The notes under the pieces were generated by a model. It was not told where the DNA came from. It saw only the letters and a list, made by a program, of their open reading frames with translations, and did no database searches. Made by a program: the position numbers and the translations under genes. Below are positions 1 through 6,167 of a DNA stretch of 9,847 nucleotides, piece after piece; position 1 is the stretch's first letter; every line of letters begins with the position of its first letter. This DNA comes from Kiritimatiellia bacterium (GTDB lineage: Bacteria; Verrucomicrobiota; Kiritimatiellia; B70-G9): NCBI GenBank assembly GCA_012961745.1, contig DTYT01000322.1:1-9847 (forward strand), written 5' to 3'.

Positions 1-1391
1 AATCGGATGCCGCCAGAGTGCGCGCTGCCAAGTTGGTAGCGACCGTGATGTACGTGCTCTGCGTCCCGGCGGCTTTGATACTCCTTCGCAGACGGGGATT
101 GGAATGTCGCGCGGACCGCCTCGCAGTGCTTTTCCTGGGCCTGGCGGTGGTGGGGCTGCTCACCATGAGTTGCTGGTGCATGGCGGACACCGCCTACCTG
201 GTATTCTCCTTGGCTGCTTTGGCCTGCTTCTATCCTCCTGACCGGTCGGGCGCGGGCGGAGGCTTTCTGGGGGGATTGTTTTGCGGGCTGGCCTATCTCT
301 CCCGGGCTGCCGGTTTATCGCTTGCCGCGGCCGTGGGACTGCACCTGGGAATGCGACGGCGCTGGCATCTGCTCCTGTGGGCGGGCGCCGGTTTCATGCT
401 GGCCGCCGCCGGCTGGATGGTGCGCTGCCAGGTCCTGACGGGGGCGCCGGACGGATACCTCGGCTATGTCCTCGACCGGGCACGTGTCGAGGGAGGAGCC
501 GGCAACCCGGTGGCATATCTGGCCGCCCGGTGGAGTTCCGGGCTGCCGTCGTATCTCCTCGGTCTGCTCCCGAGACAGTTATTCTACAACCTGACGTGGG
601 GACACGACCTGTTGCACTTGACGGGGCTGGGATTCCTCTCCCGACCTACGGAAGTTGTGGTGGGGCTGACGGTGCTCGCCGGCTGGTTCATCTGCCTCAG
701 GCATCCGGGGCCGATGGAGTTCTACTGGCCGCTCTACTGGCTGATGGTGGCCGGGTTGCCTATTCCCCCGGAACAGACTTACTATGTGTTTCCTTTGATG
801 ATACCCGCCGCCTTTTACCTGGTCACGGCCCTGTACGCGGCCGGCAGACGCGTGGGATTGGCCCGCAGCCGGATGGCGATGGTGGTGATGCTGACCGGCC
901 TGTATGCCCTCGGCACCGCGACCGCCGCCGGCGCCATTCACCTGATGAAGGAGTCGGGGCGGCGCCATCTGGGGCCGTGGGATCCGGCTCGCTACGCGTC
1001 CTACGGGGATCCCTACATGCAAGCATGGGCGCGATACGTGGAAGCCTGTCTCTGGATTGGAAGCAATTCTCCCCCCGGCGCCTTGATTGCGTGCCGCAAA
1101 CCCCAACATGCCTACGTATTCTCCGGCCGCAAGGGGTGGCGCTATGATATTCCCCGCCAGGTGGGCAGCCCGACCCCGTGGGAGGCCATCGGGAAGATGG
1201 CGAGGCGGCGACGGGTGTACCTGGTGGAGGATGCCTTTCACTTGGGCGGTGACACCCTCAGTTATGCGGAGAACTATTGCACGGCGATGCTGCCGACGCT
1301 TCAGCGTCTGAGCGGCTCGCTCACCTGCGAATACGCCACCAGATCGCCGGTTACCCGTGTCTGGCGGGCGGGGCCCCTCCTTGCGCGGTGA
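1..1391 (+). CDS. GT39/PMT_2-like multi-membrane glycosyltransferase (GT-C), 5' end missing
   Basis: Integral membrane GT-C glycosyltransferase, expected to transfer a sugar from a polyprenyl-phosphate donor on the extracytoplasmic side. The reading frame is open to the window edge and the first possible start (GTG at 18) has no ribosome binding site. The usual first membrane helix and first periplasmic loop with the catalytic acidic residue are absent, so roughly 80-90 residues probably lie upstream. Counting from the GTG, hydrophobic segments lie near residues 6-24, 35-72, 82-111, 116-136, 176-192, 211-227, 235-275 and 285-308. A conserved-type Asp is at 57 in MADTAY, and GLAYLSRAAGL (90-100) matches the family pattern GLAYLtRpeGl. 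A soluble C-terminal tail (about 320-457) contains NSPPGALIACRKPQHAYVFSG, a motif I recall from GT39-like proteins. Donor and acceptor are unknown. The gene ends at TGA 1389-1391, directly against the stop of the opposing methyltransferase gene. Confidence 0.85.
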   Translation, partial: SDAARVRAAKLVATVMYVLCVPAALILLRRRGLECRADRLAVLFLGLAVVGLLTMSCWCMADTAYLVFSLAALACFYPPDRSGAGGGFLGGLFCGLAYLSRAAGLSLAAAVGLHLGMRRRWHLLLWAGAGFMLAAAGWMVRCQVLTGAPDGYLGYVLDRARVEGGAGNPVAYLAARWSSGLPSYLLGLLPRQLFYNLTWGHDLLHLTGLGFLSRPTEVVVGLTVLAGWFICLRHPGPMEFYWPLYWLMVAGLPIPPEQTYYVFPLMIPAAFYLVTALYAAGRRVGLARSRMAMVVMLTGLYALGTATAAGAIHLMKESGRRHLGPWDPARYASYGDPYMQAWARYVEACLWIGSNSPPGALIACRKPQHAYVFSGRKGWRYDIPRQVGSPTPWEAIGKMARRRRVYLVEDAFHLGGDTLSYAENYCTAMLPTLQRLSGSLTCEYATRSPVTRVWRAGPLLAR

Positions 1392-2075
1392 TCAAGTCGC
1401 GTTCCGGCAGATCATGAGGCAGTGCGAGTAGGGAATGCGCAGGAGGTCGTGGCGGACCACCGTCGTGACATGGCGGAAGTGCCTTCGCGCCAATGCGGCG
1501 TAAGCCGGCGCGGCCCGCAGGTAGGAGCCGCGGTCATGGGCGATGATCCACCGGCCCAGGAGCGGAGTTTCGTCCGCCAGGCAGGGATCGATACTGACGA
1601 GGCGTCCGGCCGAGGTGAGGGCCGCGGAGGCGTAGCCGAGGACACGTCTGCACGCCCGGTCGTCAAGATGGTGCAGCAGGAACATCGCGATGACCGCGTC
1701 GCATGAATTCGGGGTGGGTGGGTCAAGGCGTGTGACGTCAGCCACCCGGAACGTTCCGCGGCCGGAATATTTCCGCTGTGCCGCCGATACGTAGGCGGGA
1801 TTGGAGTCGTAGCCGGCATATCGGACTCGGGCGGGAAGAAACTCAAGAACCTCCGCAGGACCGCAGCCGAGGTCCAGAATGCGCATGTCGTCCGACGGCT
1901 TCAGGTATTCGGAAACGAATATACGCCGGGCGCGGCGCGCACCCACCAGATTTTCGAACAAGGAGTACAAGCCTGGCAGTCGCAGTAGCGATTTAAGTCC
2001 CCGCGCGGACGCGGCGGCCGGATCAGGTCCCCCCGTAGATGCCGTGTCACCAGGTGAACTCATGGATCGCCGCAA
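1392..2075 (-). CDS. Class I SAM-dependent methyltransferase
   Basis: Soluble class I (Rossmann-fold) methyltransferase, probably acting on a sugar or small molecule; the substrate cannot be read from the sequence. Counted from the TTG start (227 aa), the SAM-binding motif I DLGCGPAEV is at 68-76, the ribose-binding acidic residue follows in GYDSNP (Asp90), ADV ends at 114, and the motif IV region DAVIAMFLLHHLDD is at 126-139. The C-terminal part has IDPCLADE, HDRGSYLR and RHDLLRIPYSHCLMIC, a pattern I recall from a family of stand-alone methyltransferases in glycan clusters. I chose the TTG at 2075 because a perfect AGGAGG lies 6 nt upstream (2082-2087). A GTG at 2093 lacks such a site and an ATG at 2063 is 18 nt from it. 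It is the last gene of the minus-strand run, starts inside the 3' end of the aminotransferase gene, and is probably coupled to it. Sugar O-methylation is inferred from context only. Confidence 0.85.
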   Translation of the reverse strand: MRRSMSSPGDTASTGGPDPAAASARGLKSLLRLPGLYSLFENLVGARRARRIFVSEYLKPSDDMRILDLGCGPAEVLEFLPARVRYAGYDSNPAYVSAAQRKYSGRGTFRVADVTRLDPPTPNSCDAVIAMFLLHHLDDRACRRVLGYASAALTSAGRLVSIDPCLADETPLLGRWIIAHDRGSYLRAAPAYAALARRHFRHVTTVVRHDLLRIPYSHCLMICRNAT

Positions 2076-3186
2076 TGATTTCCTCCTGTTCACCGTCGGT
2101 AAGACCGTGGAAGAGGGGAAGACGCACCAGCCGGTCGCTGACCCATTCGGTCACCGGGCACTGTCCGGGCAGTCCTCCCAGTTTCCGGCCCATCGGGGAG
2201 AGGTGAAGCGGAAGATAGTGGAAGACGCACAGAATACCGCGGCGGCGCATGTGCCGGATGAATGCCTCCTGCAGTTCCGGCTGCGGGAAGACCAGGTAGA
2301 AGAGATGGGAGCTATGTTCACAGTGGCCCGGGACCACCGGCAGGCGTACTCCATTTTGCGCCGCCCACGCTCTGAGTCCATCGTAATAGCGGTTCCAGAT
2401 GCGGCGTCGCCGCTGCTGGATGATTTCCCGCTTTTCGAGCTGGGCGCAAAGGAAGGCGGCCAGGATATCCGCAGGCAGGTAGCTGGACCCCACATCCACC
2501 CAGGTGTACTTGTCGATCTGCCCGCGGAAGAAGCGACTGCGGTTAGTGCCCTTCTCCCGCAGGATTTCGGCGCGCTCCGTCAGCGCTCGATCGTTTATCA
2601 GCAGGGCGCCCCCCTCGCCGCACGTGAAGTTCTTGGTTTCATGGAAGCTCAGGGCCGCCAGGCATCCGAAAGTTCCCAGCCAGCGGCCGCGGTACCGGCC
2701 GAAAAGACCGTGGGCATTGTCCTCGACAACGGCCAGACCATGCCGCCGCGCGATCTCCATGATCGCGTCCATTTCGCAGCCCACGCCGGCATAGTGGACC
2801 GGCGCGATCACGCGTGTGCGGGGGGTGATCAGCTCTTCGAGCCGGGATTCGTCCAGGTCGAGAGTGTCCTTGCGTATATCGGCGAAGACGGGGCGGGCCC
2901 CTTGGAGCACGAAGGCATTCGCTGTGGAAACGAAAGTGAACGAAGGAACGATCACCTCGTCCCCCGGGTGCAGGTCCAGCAACGCAGCGGCCATTTCAAG
3001 GGCGTGGGTTCCGGAAGTCGTCAGCAGTACCGCCGCCACGCCAAGGGAGCGTTCGATGAGATCGTGGCACCTACGAGTGAACGGCCCATCCCCGGATATG
3101 TGGCCGGTGGCCACCGCCTGTGCAATGTTTGTAAGCTCGTCCCCGCAGATCGAGGCACGGTTGAATGGGATTCGCAATTCACTCAT
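2047..3186 (-). CDS. wecE: dTDP-4-amino-4,6-dideoxygalactose transaminase (WecE/RffA, DegT/DnrJ/EryC1/StrS family)
   Basis: PLP-dependent sugar aminotransferase. In the enterobacterial common antigen pathway WecE converts dTDP-4-keto-6-deoxy-D-glucose plus glutamate to dTDP-4-amino-4,6-dideoxy-D-galactose in the cytoplasm. The 379-aa length matches E. coli WecE (376). The protein begins RIPFNRASICGDEL, then SGDGPFTRRC (31-40), LTTSGTHALEMAA (55-67), PGDEVIVPSFTFVSTANAF (74-92), PVHYAGVGCEMD (129-140), the ring-nitrogen Asp156 in VVEDNAHG, and the Schiff-base Lys185 in SFHETKN. TNRSRFFRGQ, DKYTWVDVGSSY and VFHYLPLH are WecE-specific rather than general family motifs. I chose ATG 3186 because it overlaps the preceding stop as ATGA and the protein then starts where WecE does. 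The in-frame ATG at 3276 would add 30 unconserved residues buried in the acetyltransferase gene. Neighbouring a WecD-like gene supports a Fuc4NAc-type sugar. A related 4-amino sugar with another configuration remains possible. Confidence 0.9.
   Translation of the reverse strand: MSELRIPFNRASICGDELTNIAQAVATGHISGDGPFTRRCHDLIERSLGVAAVLLTTSGTHALEMAAALLDLHPGDEVIVPSFTFVSTANAFVLQGARPVFADIRKDTLDLDESRLEELITPRTRVIAPVHYAGVGCEMDAIMEIARRHGLAVVEDNAHGLFGRYRGRWLGTFGCLAALSFHETKNFTCGEGGALLINDRALTERAEILREKGTNRSRFFRGQIDKYTWVDVGSSYLPADILAAFLCAQLEKREIIQQRRRRIWNRYYDGLRAWAAQNGVRLPVVPGHCEHSSHLFYLVFPQPELQEAFIRHMRRRGILCVFHYLPLHLSPMGRKLGGLPGQCPVTEWVSDRLVRLPLFHGLTDGEQEEIIAAIHEFTW
2082..2087 (-). promoter_or_regulatory. 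Perfect Shine-Dalgarno AGGAGG deciding a TTG start
   Basis: Read on the minus strand, AGGAGG is followed by AAATCA and then TTG at 2075-2073. The site lies within the coding sequence of the upstream aminotransferase, over its Glu-Glu codons near the C-terminus. The 6-nt spacing is close to optimal and marks TTG rather than the neighbouring GTG (2093) or ATG (2063) as the likely start of the methyltransferase. Confidence 0.65.
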
Positions 3187-3959
3187 GGGCGGACTGCTCC
3201 CCGGTTTTCCTCCATCCATTTGTGATACCAGGTCTGTACCGAGTACGTTCGAAACCCCACCGACTGGTAGAGACATTGAGCTGCAATGTTGCGGGCCTGC
3301 GTCACGACCGAAACCCTTTCAATACCTTCTTGACGAAACCACCGGAGTGCCCGGCGGATCAATCCCCGCCCCACGCCCCGCCCCCGGGCGTCCCGGTGCA
3401 CGCCGATCAGACCGATCTGGCCGGACTCCGGCGACGAGAAGCTTCGCGGCCGGCGATGGCAGGTGATGTACCCGACCGGGACACCAGAATCCTCTGCGAC
3501 CAGAACGCGGTCGGCATAGCCGGCACAGCTGCGCCGGATCCATTCCTCATAGAAGGCCCGGCACGCTGAATCAGGAAAGTTCCGGTCAAAGAAATAGCGC
3601 GAGTCAGTGTGACTTTCCCTCGCTATTTCGCAGAGGAGGGAAAGATCCCCGGGCCGCCACTCCCGGACGTTGGCTGCGTCGGTCGGCGGAAGCGAATCCT
3701 CTGCAACCGCCGGCAGGTCGTGCAACATGGTCACGCGAACCGCGACGAGGTGGAAGCGGTTCTCCTCGGCTATGGATATGGTTTCGGGATCGCTGAGATC
3801 CGCGAGGAAATACAGACAGTCGATGCGCCTCCGGCGACACCATTCCCGTATCTCCACCATTCTCTGGCCGGTGAGCCGGGTACCCGTCACCCGGCCGATG
3901 CGCCAACCAAAGAAGGCGGTATCCCACTCGAGAAACTGGCACGGTTCCGACGGTTGCAT
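3183..3959 (-). CDS. wecD: WecD/RffC-like dTDP-4-amino-dideoxyhexose N-acetyltransferase (GNAT)
   Basis: GNAT-fold acetyltransferase of 258 aa, expected to transfer acetyl from acetyl-CoA to the 4-amino group made by the WecE product of the next gene, giving a dTDP-Fuc4NAc-type donor. The N-terminal domain opens FLEWDTAFFGWRIGRV (9-24), like the TWENAFFG opening of E. coli WecD. The C-terminal GNAT domain (about 97-250) holds the acetyl-CoA loop in IGLIGVHRDARGRGVGRGLI (182-201, R/QxxGxG/A type) and motif B VTQARNIAAQCLYQSVGF (219-236), ending WYHKW. The start ATG (3957-3959) immediately follows the TAG of the upstream glycosyltransferase, and its TGA overlaps the ATG of the aminotransferase by 4 nt, so all three are probably coupled. 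Longer than E. coli WecD (about 224 aa). The acyl group and exact sugar are inferred from neighbours and similarity; another amino-sugar acetyltransferase is the alternative. Confidence 0.75.
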   Translation of the reverse strand: MQPSEPCQFLEWDTAFFGWRIGRVTGTRLTGQRMVEIREWCRRRRIDCLYFLADLSDPETISIAEENRFHLVAVRVTMLHDLPAVAEDSLPPTDAANVREWRPGDLSLLCEIARESHTDSRYFFDRNFPDSACRAFYEEWIRRSCAGYADRVLVAEDSGVPVGYITCHRRPRSFSSPESGQIGLIGVHRDARGRGVGRGLIRRALRWFRQEGIERVSVVTQARNIAAQCLYQSVGFRTYSVQTWYHKWMEENRGAVRP

Positions 3960-4949
3960 CTAAGGCTTGTCCACCTTCAAGACGGTATCCCGGCGCACCA
4001 CGTAGGACGGGCGGTCCATCATGCGGAAATGCATGCGGGCGAGGTATTCGCCCATGATCCCCAGTCCCAGAAGCTGCGCCCCGGAAAAGATGGCAATGAT
4101 CGAAGCCAGGAAGGAAAAGCCGGGTACACTTCCGCCCTGCACCAGATATCTGGCCACAACGTACATCAGTACCACCAGACCGAACAAAGCGAATCCCAGC
4201 CCCATTACACTGGCCAGTTGCAAGGGGAGTACGCTGAAACCGGTCATCATGTTCAAGGCGTGGGTAACCAGCTTGCGGAAGGTGTAGTTTGAAACGCCCC
4301 CGTGGCGGGGAGCGTGCCGTACGGGAACGGCAGTGAACCGTGTCGTGCCCCAAGTCAGGAGTACATCCACGGACACGAAAGGACCGCGATAGTCTGCGAA
4401 GGCTGCCGCCACCTCGCGGCGGAATCCCCGAAAAGCGCTCACTTTCCGTGCAATCTCGGCCCCCATAGCGTTCTGCAATGCCAGTTTCGTTACCCGGGAT
4501 GCCAGTACGCGGAAGACACCATGCCGTTCGGAAACCGGCGTCCCGTAAACCACATCCCAGCCTTGGGCTAGCGGTTCCAGAAGATTGGGGATCTCCTCCG
4601 GGGGGTGCTGGAGATCATCGTCCATGGTTACGATCACGTCGTACCGTGCCGCCCGAATACCGCACAGTAGCGCATTGTGCTGTCCGTAGTTGCGCATCAG
4701 ATCAAATCCGCGTACCCAACGGTGCTCCCGTGCCAACTGTTCTACCACATCCCAACTGCCGTCCCGGCTGCCGTCATTGACCATGATCAGCTCGTAACTC
4801 GACGAGGAGGCTTCCAGCACGGGCTTGAGCCGCTCGACCAGCCGGGGCAAGATGCCAGCGCTATTGTAAACCGGGATCACCACCGACACCGAGGGCTTGG
4901 GGTTGCTCGGCGGGCAGGCCGGATCTCCCGCTGACTCGTGCCGCATCAT
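3960..4949 (-). CDS. ArnC/DPM1/GtrB-type polyprenyl-phosphate glycosyltransferase (GT2, two C-terminal TM helices)
   Basis: Membrane-anchored GT2 enzyme (329 aa) that should load a sugar from a nucleotide donor onto undecaprenyl phosphate on the cytoplasmic face. From ATG 4949, the GT-A domain starts at SVSVVIPVYNSAG, followed by VNDGSRDGSW, the ArnC-like NYGQHNALLCGI, the catalytic/metal motif TMDDDLQHPPEEIPNLL, and the acceptor region PVRHAPRHGGVSNYTFRKL. Two hydrophobic hairpins follow (about VMGLGFALFGLVVLMYVVARYL and a helix ending in GAQLLGLGIMGEY), then the cytoplasmic ending ARMHFRMMDRPSYVVRR, all in the same order as E. coli ArnC (322 aa). The reading frame extends upstream to 5147, but that part overlaps the GT4 gene and is Arg-rich and unconserved, so the tandem ATG at 4949/4946 is preferred. 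The adjacent wecD/wecE genes suggest the donor is the acetamido-dideoxyhexose made by them; this is inference. Confidence 0.85.
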   Translation of the reverse strand: MMRHESAGDPACPPSNPKPSVSVVIPVYNSAGILPRLVERLKPVLEASSSSYELIMVNDGSRDGSWDVVEQLAREHRWVRGFDLMRNYGQHNALLCGIRAARYDVIVTMDDDLQHPPEEIPNLLEPLAQGWDVVYGTPVSERHGVFRVLASRVTKLALQNAMGAEIARKVSAFRGFRREVAAAFADYRGPFVSVDVLLTWGTTRFTAVPVRHAPRHGGVSNYTFRKLVTHALNMMTGFSVLPLQLASVMGLGFALFGLVVLMYVVARYLVQGGSVPGFSFLASIIAIFSGAQLLGLGIMGEYLARMHFRMMDRPSYVVRRDTVLKVDKP

Positions 4950-4957
4950 GCCCCATG

Positions 4958-4986
4958 ATACTAAAGCAGGCGGCCGGCTACCGCAA
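4958..4986 (-). promoter_or_regulatory. Possible internal promoter for the ArnC-like/wecDE/methyltransferase genes, leaderless spacing
   Basis: In the 97-bp gap between the GT4 stop (5047) and the ATG at 4949, the minus strand reads TTGCGG (4986-4981), a 17-bp spacer, and TAGTAT (4963-4958). The -10 box ends 8 nt before the ATG, which puts the expected transcription start within 1-2 nt of the start codon. The boxes match the sigma70 consensus 4/6 each, so this is moderate evidence. No convincing Shine-Dalgarno precedes the ATG, which agrees with a leaderless start. Nothing else is recognised in this gap. Confidence 0.35.
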
Positions 4987-5046
4987 CGGCGATGATGTCC
5001 CCGCTGCCTGCAGCCGCGACCGACACGCGGCGGAAGAGTTGAGTAC

Positions 5047-6093
5047 CTATGCCGAAGCCCGCGACGGTGCCGCCCGCCGCCGACGGTAGAGCCCCATGAT
5101 GGCGTCGAGTTTGCGCCGGGCGTGCTTCTCGATAGTGAACTCCGCAAGGACCCGCTCCAGGGCCCGTCGTCCCATTTCCGCAGCCTGCCCCGGAGCTCCT
5201 GCCAGGGAGCCTATCGCGGCGGCCAAGGCCGCGGCATCTCCCGGAGGCACCAGGTAACCGGTCCGGGCATCCACCACCAGATCCACCGTTCCCGAGACCC
5301 GGGTAGCGACGACCGGCTTACCCAACGCCATGGCCTCCAGGACCACCACCTGACCGGTAGCCCGTTCCACCGGTAGCAACGGCAAGGCCACCAGCCGGCA
5401 GCGACCCAGGAAATCCAGGTAAAGGTCCCGGTTCACCTCCCGCAGGACGGTCACATTGTCCGGGACGGAAATTCGGCACAGATCCCGGCGGCCGCAGATG
5501 ATGACTGCCGGCACCGACAACCGCCGCAATGCCTCGAGCAGCAGAGGATAATCCCGCCAGGTCCGCCCGGCACTGAGGACGAATTCCTCGTCCCGTTCCT
5601 CAAGGTGCGGCCGGCGAATGTTCGTGTGCATGGGAACGTATGTAACCCGCTCCCGGCTGATACCGCAGCGACGGATCACCGATTCCACTTCCAGGCTGCT
5701 GTTGGTGAGGATCCCGAGGCTGCGGCGGGCGGCCAGGCGGTAGAGGGCGGTTTTGATCCTCCAGCTCGGATGGCGGCGGGGCGGGGCAAGAAACACCTCG
5801 CACATGATCTGACGCGACTCAACCCCGGCAACTGCGCACATAATCCCGTAGTAGAGAGAGGTGCGGGGGCCCATCGTCAGCACAACGTCAAACTCGCGGC
5901 GGCGGCGGAACAGCCGGACGGCTTCAAGAATGGGGGACACGAACCGCGGGTCGCATCGGTTCTCAACCGGGTAGATACTGCGCGTGGAACTGGTCCAGGT
6001 GTCGCTTTGCCAGAACGCCATATTGGTGAGGATGCGGAGCTGTGTGGGATCTCTCTGCTCGACTGACGTCCGGGACCTGGGGGATGATCTCAT
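5047..6093 (-). CDS. GT4-type (GT-B fold) glycosyltransferase
   Basis: Cytoplasmic GT-B glycosyltransferase of the GT4/GT1 group, 348 aa from ATG 6093. The N-terminal acceptor domain (about 20-160) includes LRILTNMAFWQSD and TMGPRTSLYYGIMCA. The C-terminal donor domain (about 168-340) has FVLSAGRTWRDYPLLLEAL (171-189), VPAVIICG (195-201), DFLGRCRLVALPLLPVE (227-243), and ATGQVVVLEAMALGKPVVAT (245-264), followed by GTVDLVVDARTGYLVPPGD. In the usual E-x7-E motif the second Glu is present (253), but the position of the first Glu is Ala245. The frame stays open to 6195, but this would run past the divergent gene start, and the extra residues look non-coding. ATG 6093 is preceded by a weak GAGG (3-nt spacing) and a promoter ending 14 nt upstream. 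Donor sugar and acceptor are unknown; the location suggests a role in assembling the same glycan as the downstream genes. Confidence 0.8.
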   Translation of the reverse strand: MRSSPRSRTSVEQRDPTQLRILTNMAFWQSDTWTSSTRSIYPVENRCDPRFVSPILEAVRLFRRRREFDVVLTMGPRTSLYYGIMCAVAGVESRQIMCEVFLAPPRRHPSWRIKTALYRLAARRSLGILTNSSLEVESVIRRCGISRERVTYVPMHTNIRRPHLEERDEEFVLSAGRTWRDYPLLLEALRRLSVPAVIICGRRDLCRISVPDNVTVLREVNRDLYLDFLGRCRLVALPLLPVERATGQVVVLEAMALGKPVVATRVSGTVDLVVDARTGYLVPPGDAAALAAAIGSLAGAPGQAAEMGRRALERVLAEFTIEKHARRKLDAIMGLYRRRRAAPSRASA

Positions 6094-6107
6094 GACCTCG
6101 GGGGGGG

Positions 6108-6137
6108 AGAATAGCACCGGGGAGCAGGGGCTGACAA
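6108..6137 (-). promoter_or_regulatory. Minus-strand promoter for the GT4 gene (overlaps the divergent promoter)
   Basis: On the minus strand TTGTCA (6137-6132, 5/6 of TTGACA) is followed by an 18-bp spacer and TATTCT (6113-6108, 4/6), with TG one base upstream giving an extended -10 (TGCTATTCT). The -10 box ends 14 nt before the ATG at 6093, so the predicted 5' leader is only about 8 nt and cannot hold a normal ribosome binding site. The -35 box overlaps the -35 box of the opposite promoter. Confidence 0.45.
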
Positions 6138-6159
6138 GCGGTGCGCCCCTGTATATAAT
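6131..6159 (+). promoter_or_regulatory. Near-consensus sigma70 promoter for the plus-strand glycosyltransferase run; leaderless start predicted
   Basis: CTGACA at 6131-6136 (5/6 of TTGACA), an exact 17-bp spacer, and TATAAT at 6154-6159 (6/6). This AT-rich box stands out strongly in GC-rich surroundings. Only CCGCCGCC lies between the -10 box and ATG 6168, so transcription should begin within about 1-3 nt of the start codon, and no Shine-Dalgarno is present. Confidence 0.7.
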
Positions 6160-6167
6160 CCGCCGCC

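Noticed and set aside
281..1147. Second plus-strand frame inside the GT39-like gene
   Set aside because: Arg/Gly/Pro-rich shadow frame; the true frame has the membrane helices and the family motifs.
1365..1400. Possible bidirectional terminator at the convergent junction
   Set aside because: GGGGCCCC near 1371-1378 is self-complementary but is too short, has no loop and is not followed by a T-run on either strand.
1879..3225. Long open frame on the plus strand (448 codons) opposite wecE
   Set aside because: It lies antisense to a gene with unmistakable family motifs. The translation has no recognisable domain and a biased composition typical of GC-rich shadow frames.
3187..3276. Upstream start for wecE adding 30 residues
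   Set aside because: Known WecE proteins begin right at the IPFN segment, and ATG 3186 forms a typical ATGA overlap with the preceding stop.
4950..5147. Upstream extension of the ArnC-like protein (66 extra residues)
   Set aside because: It overlaps the end of the GT4 gene, is Arg-rich with no conservation to ArnC-type proteins, and the GT2 domain begins soon after ATG 4949.
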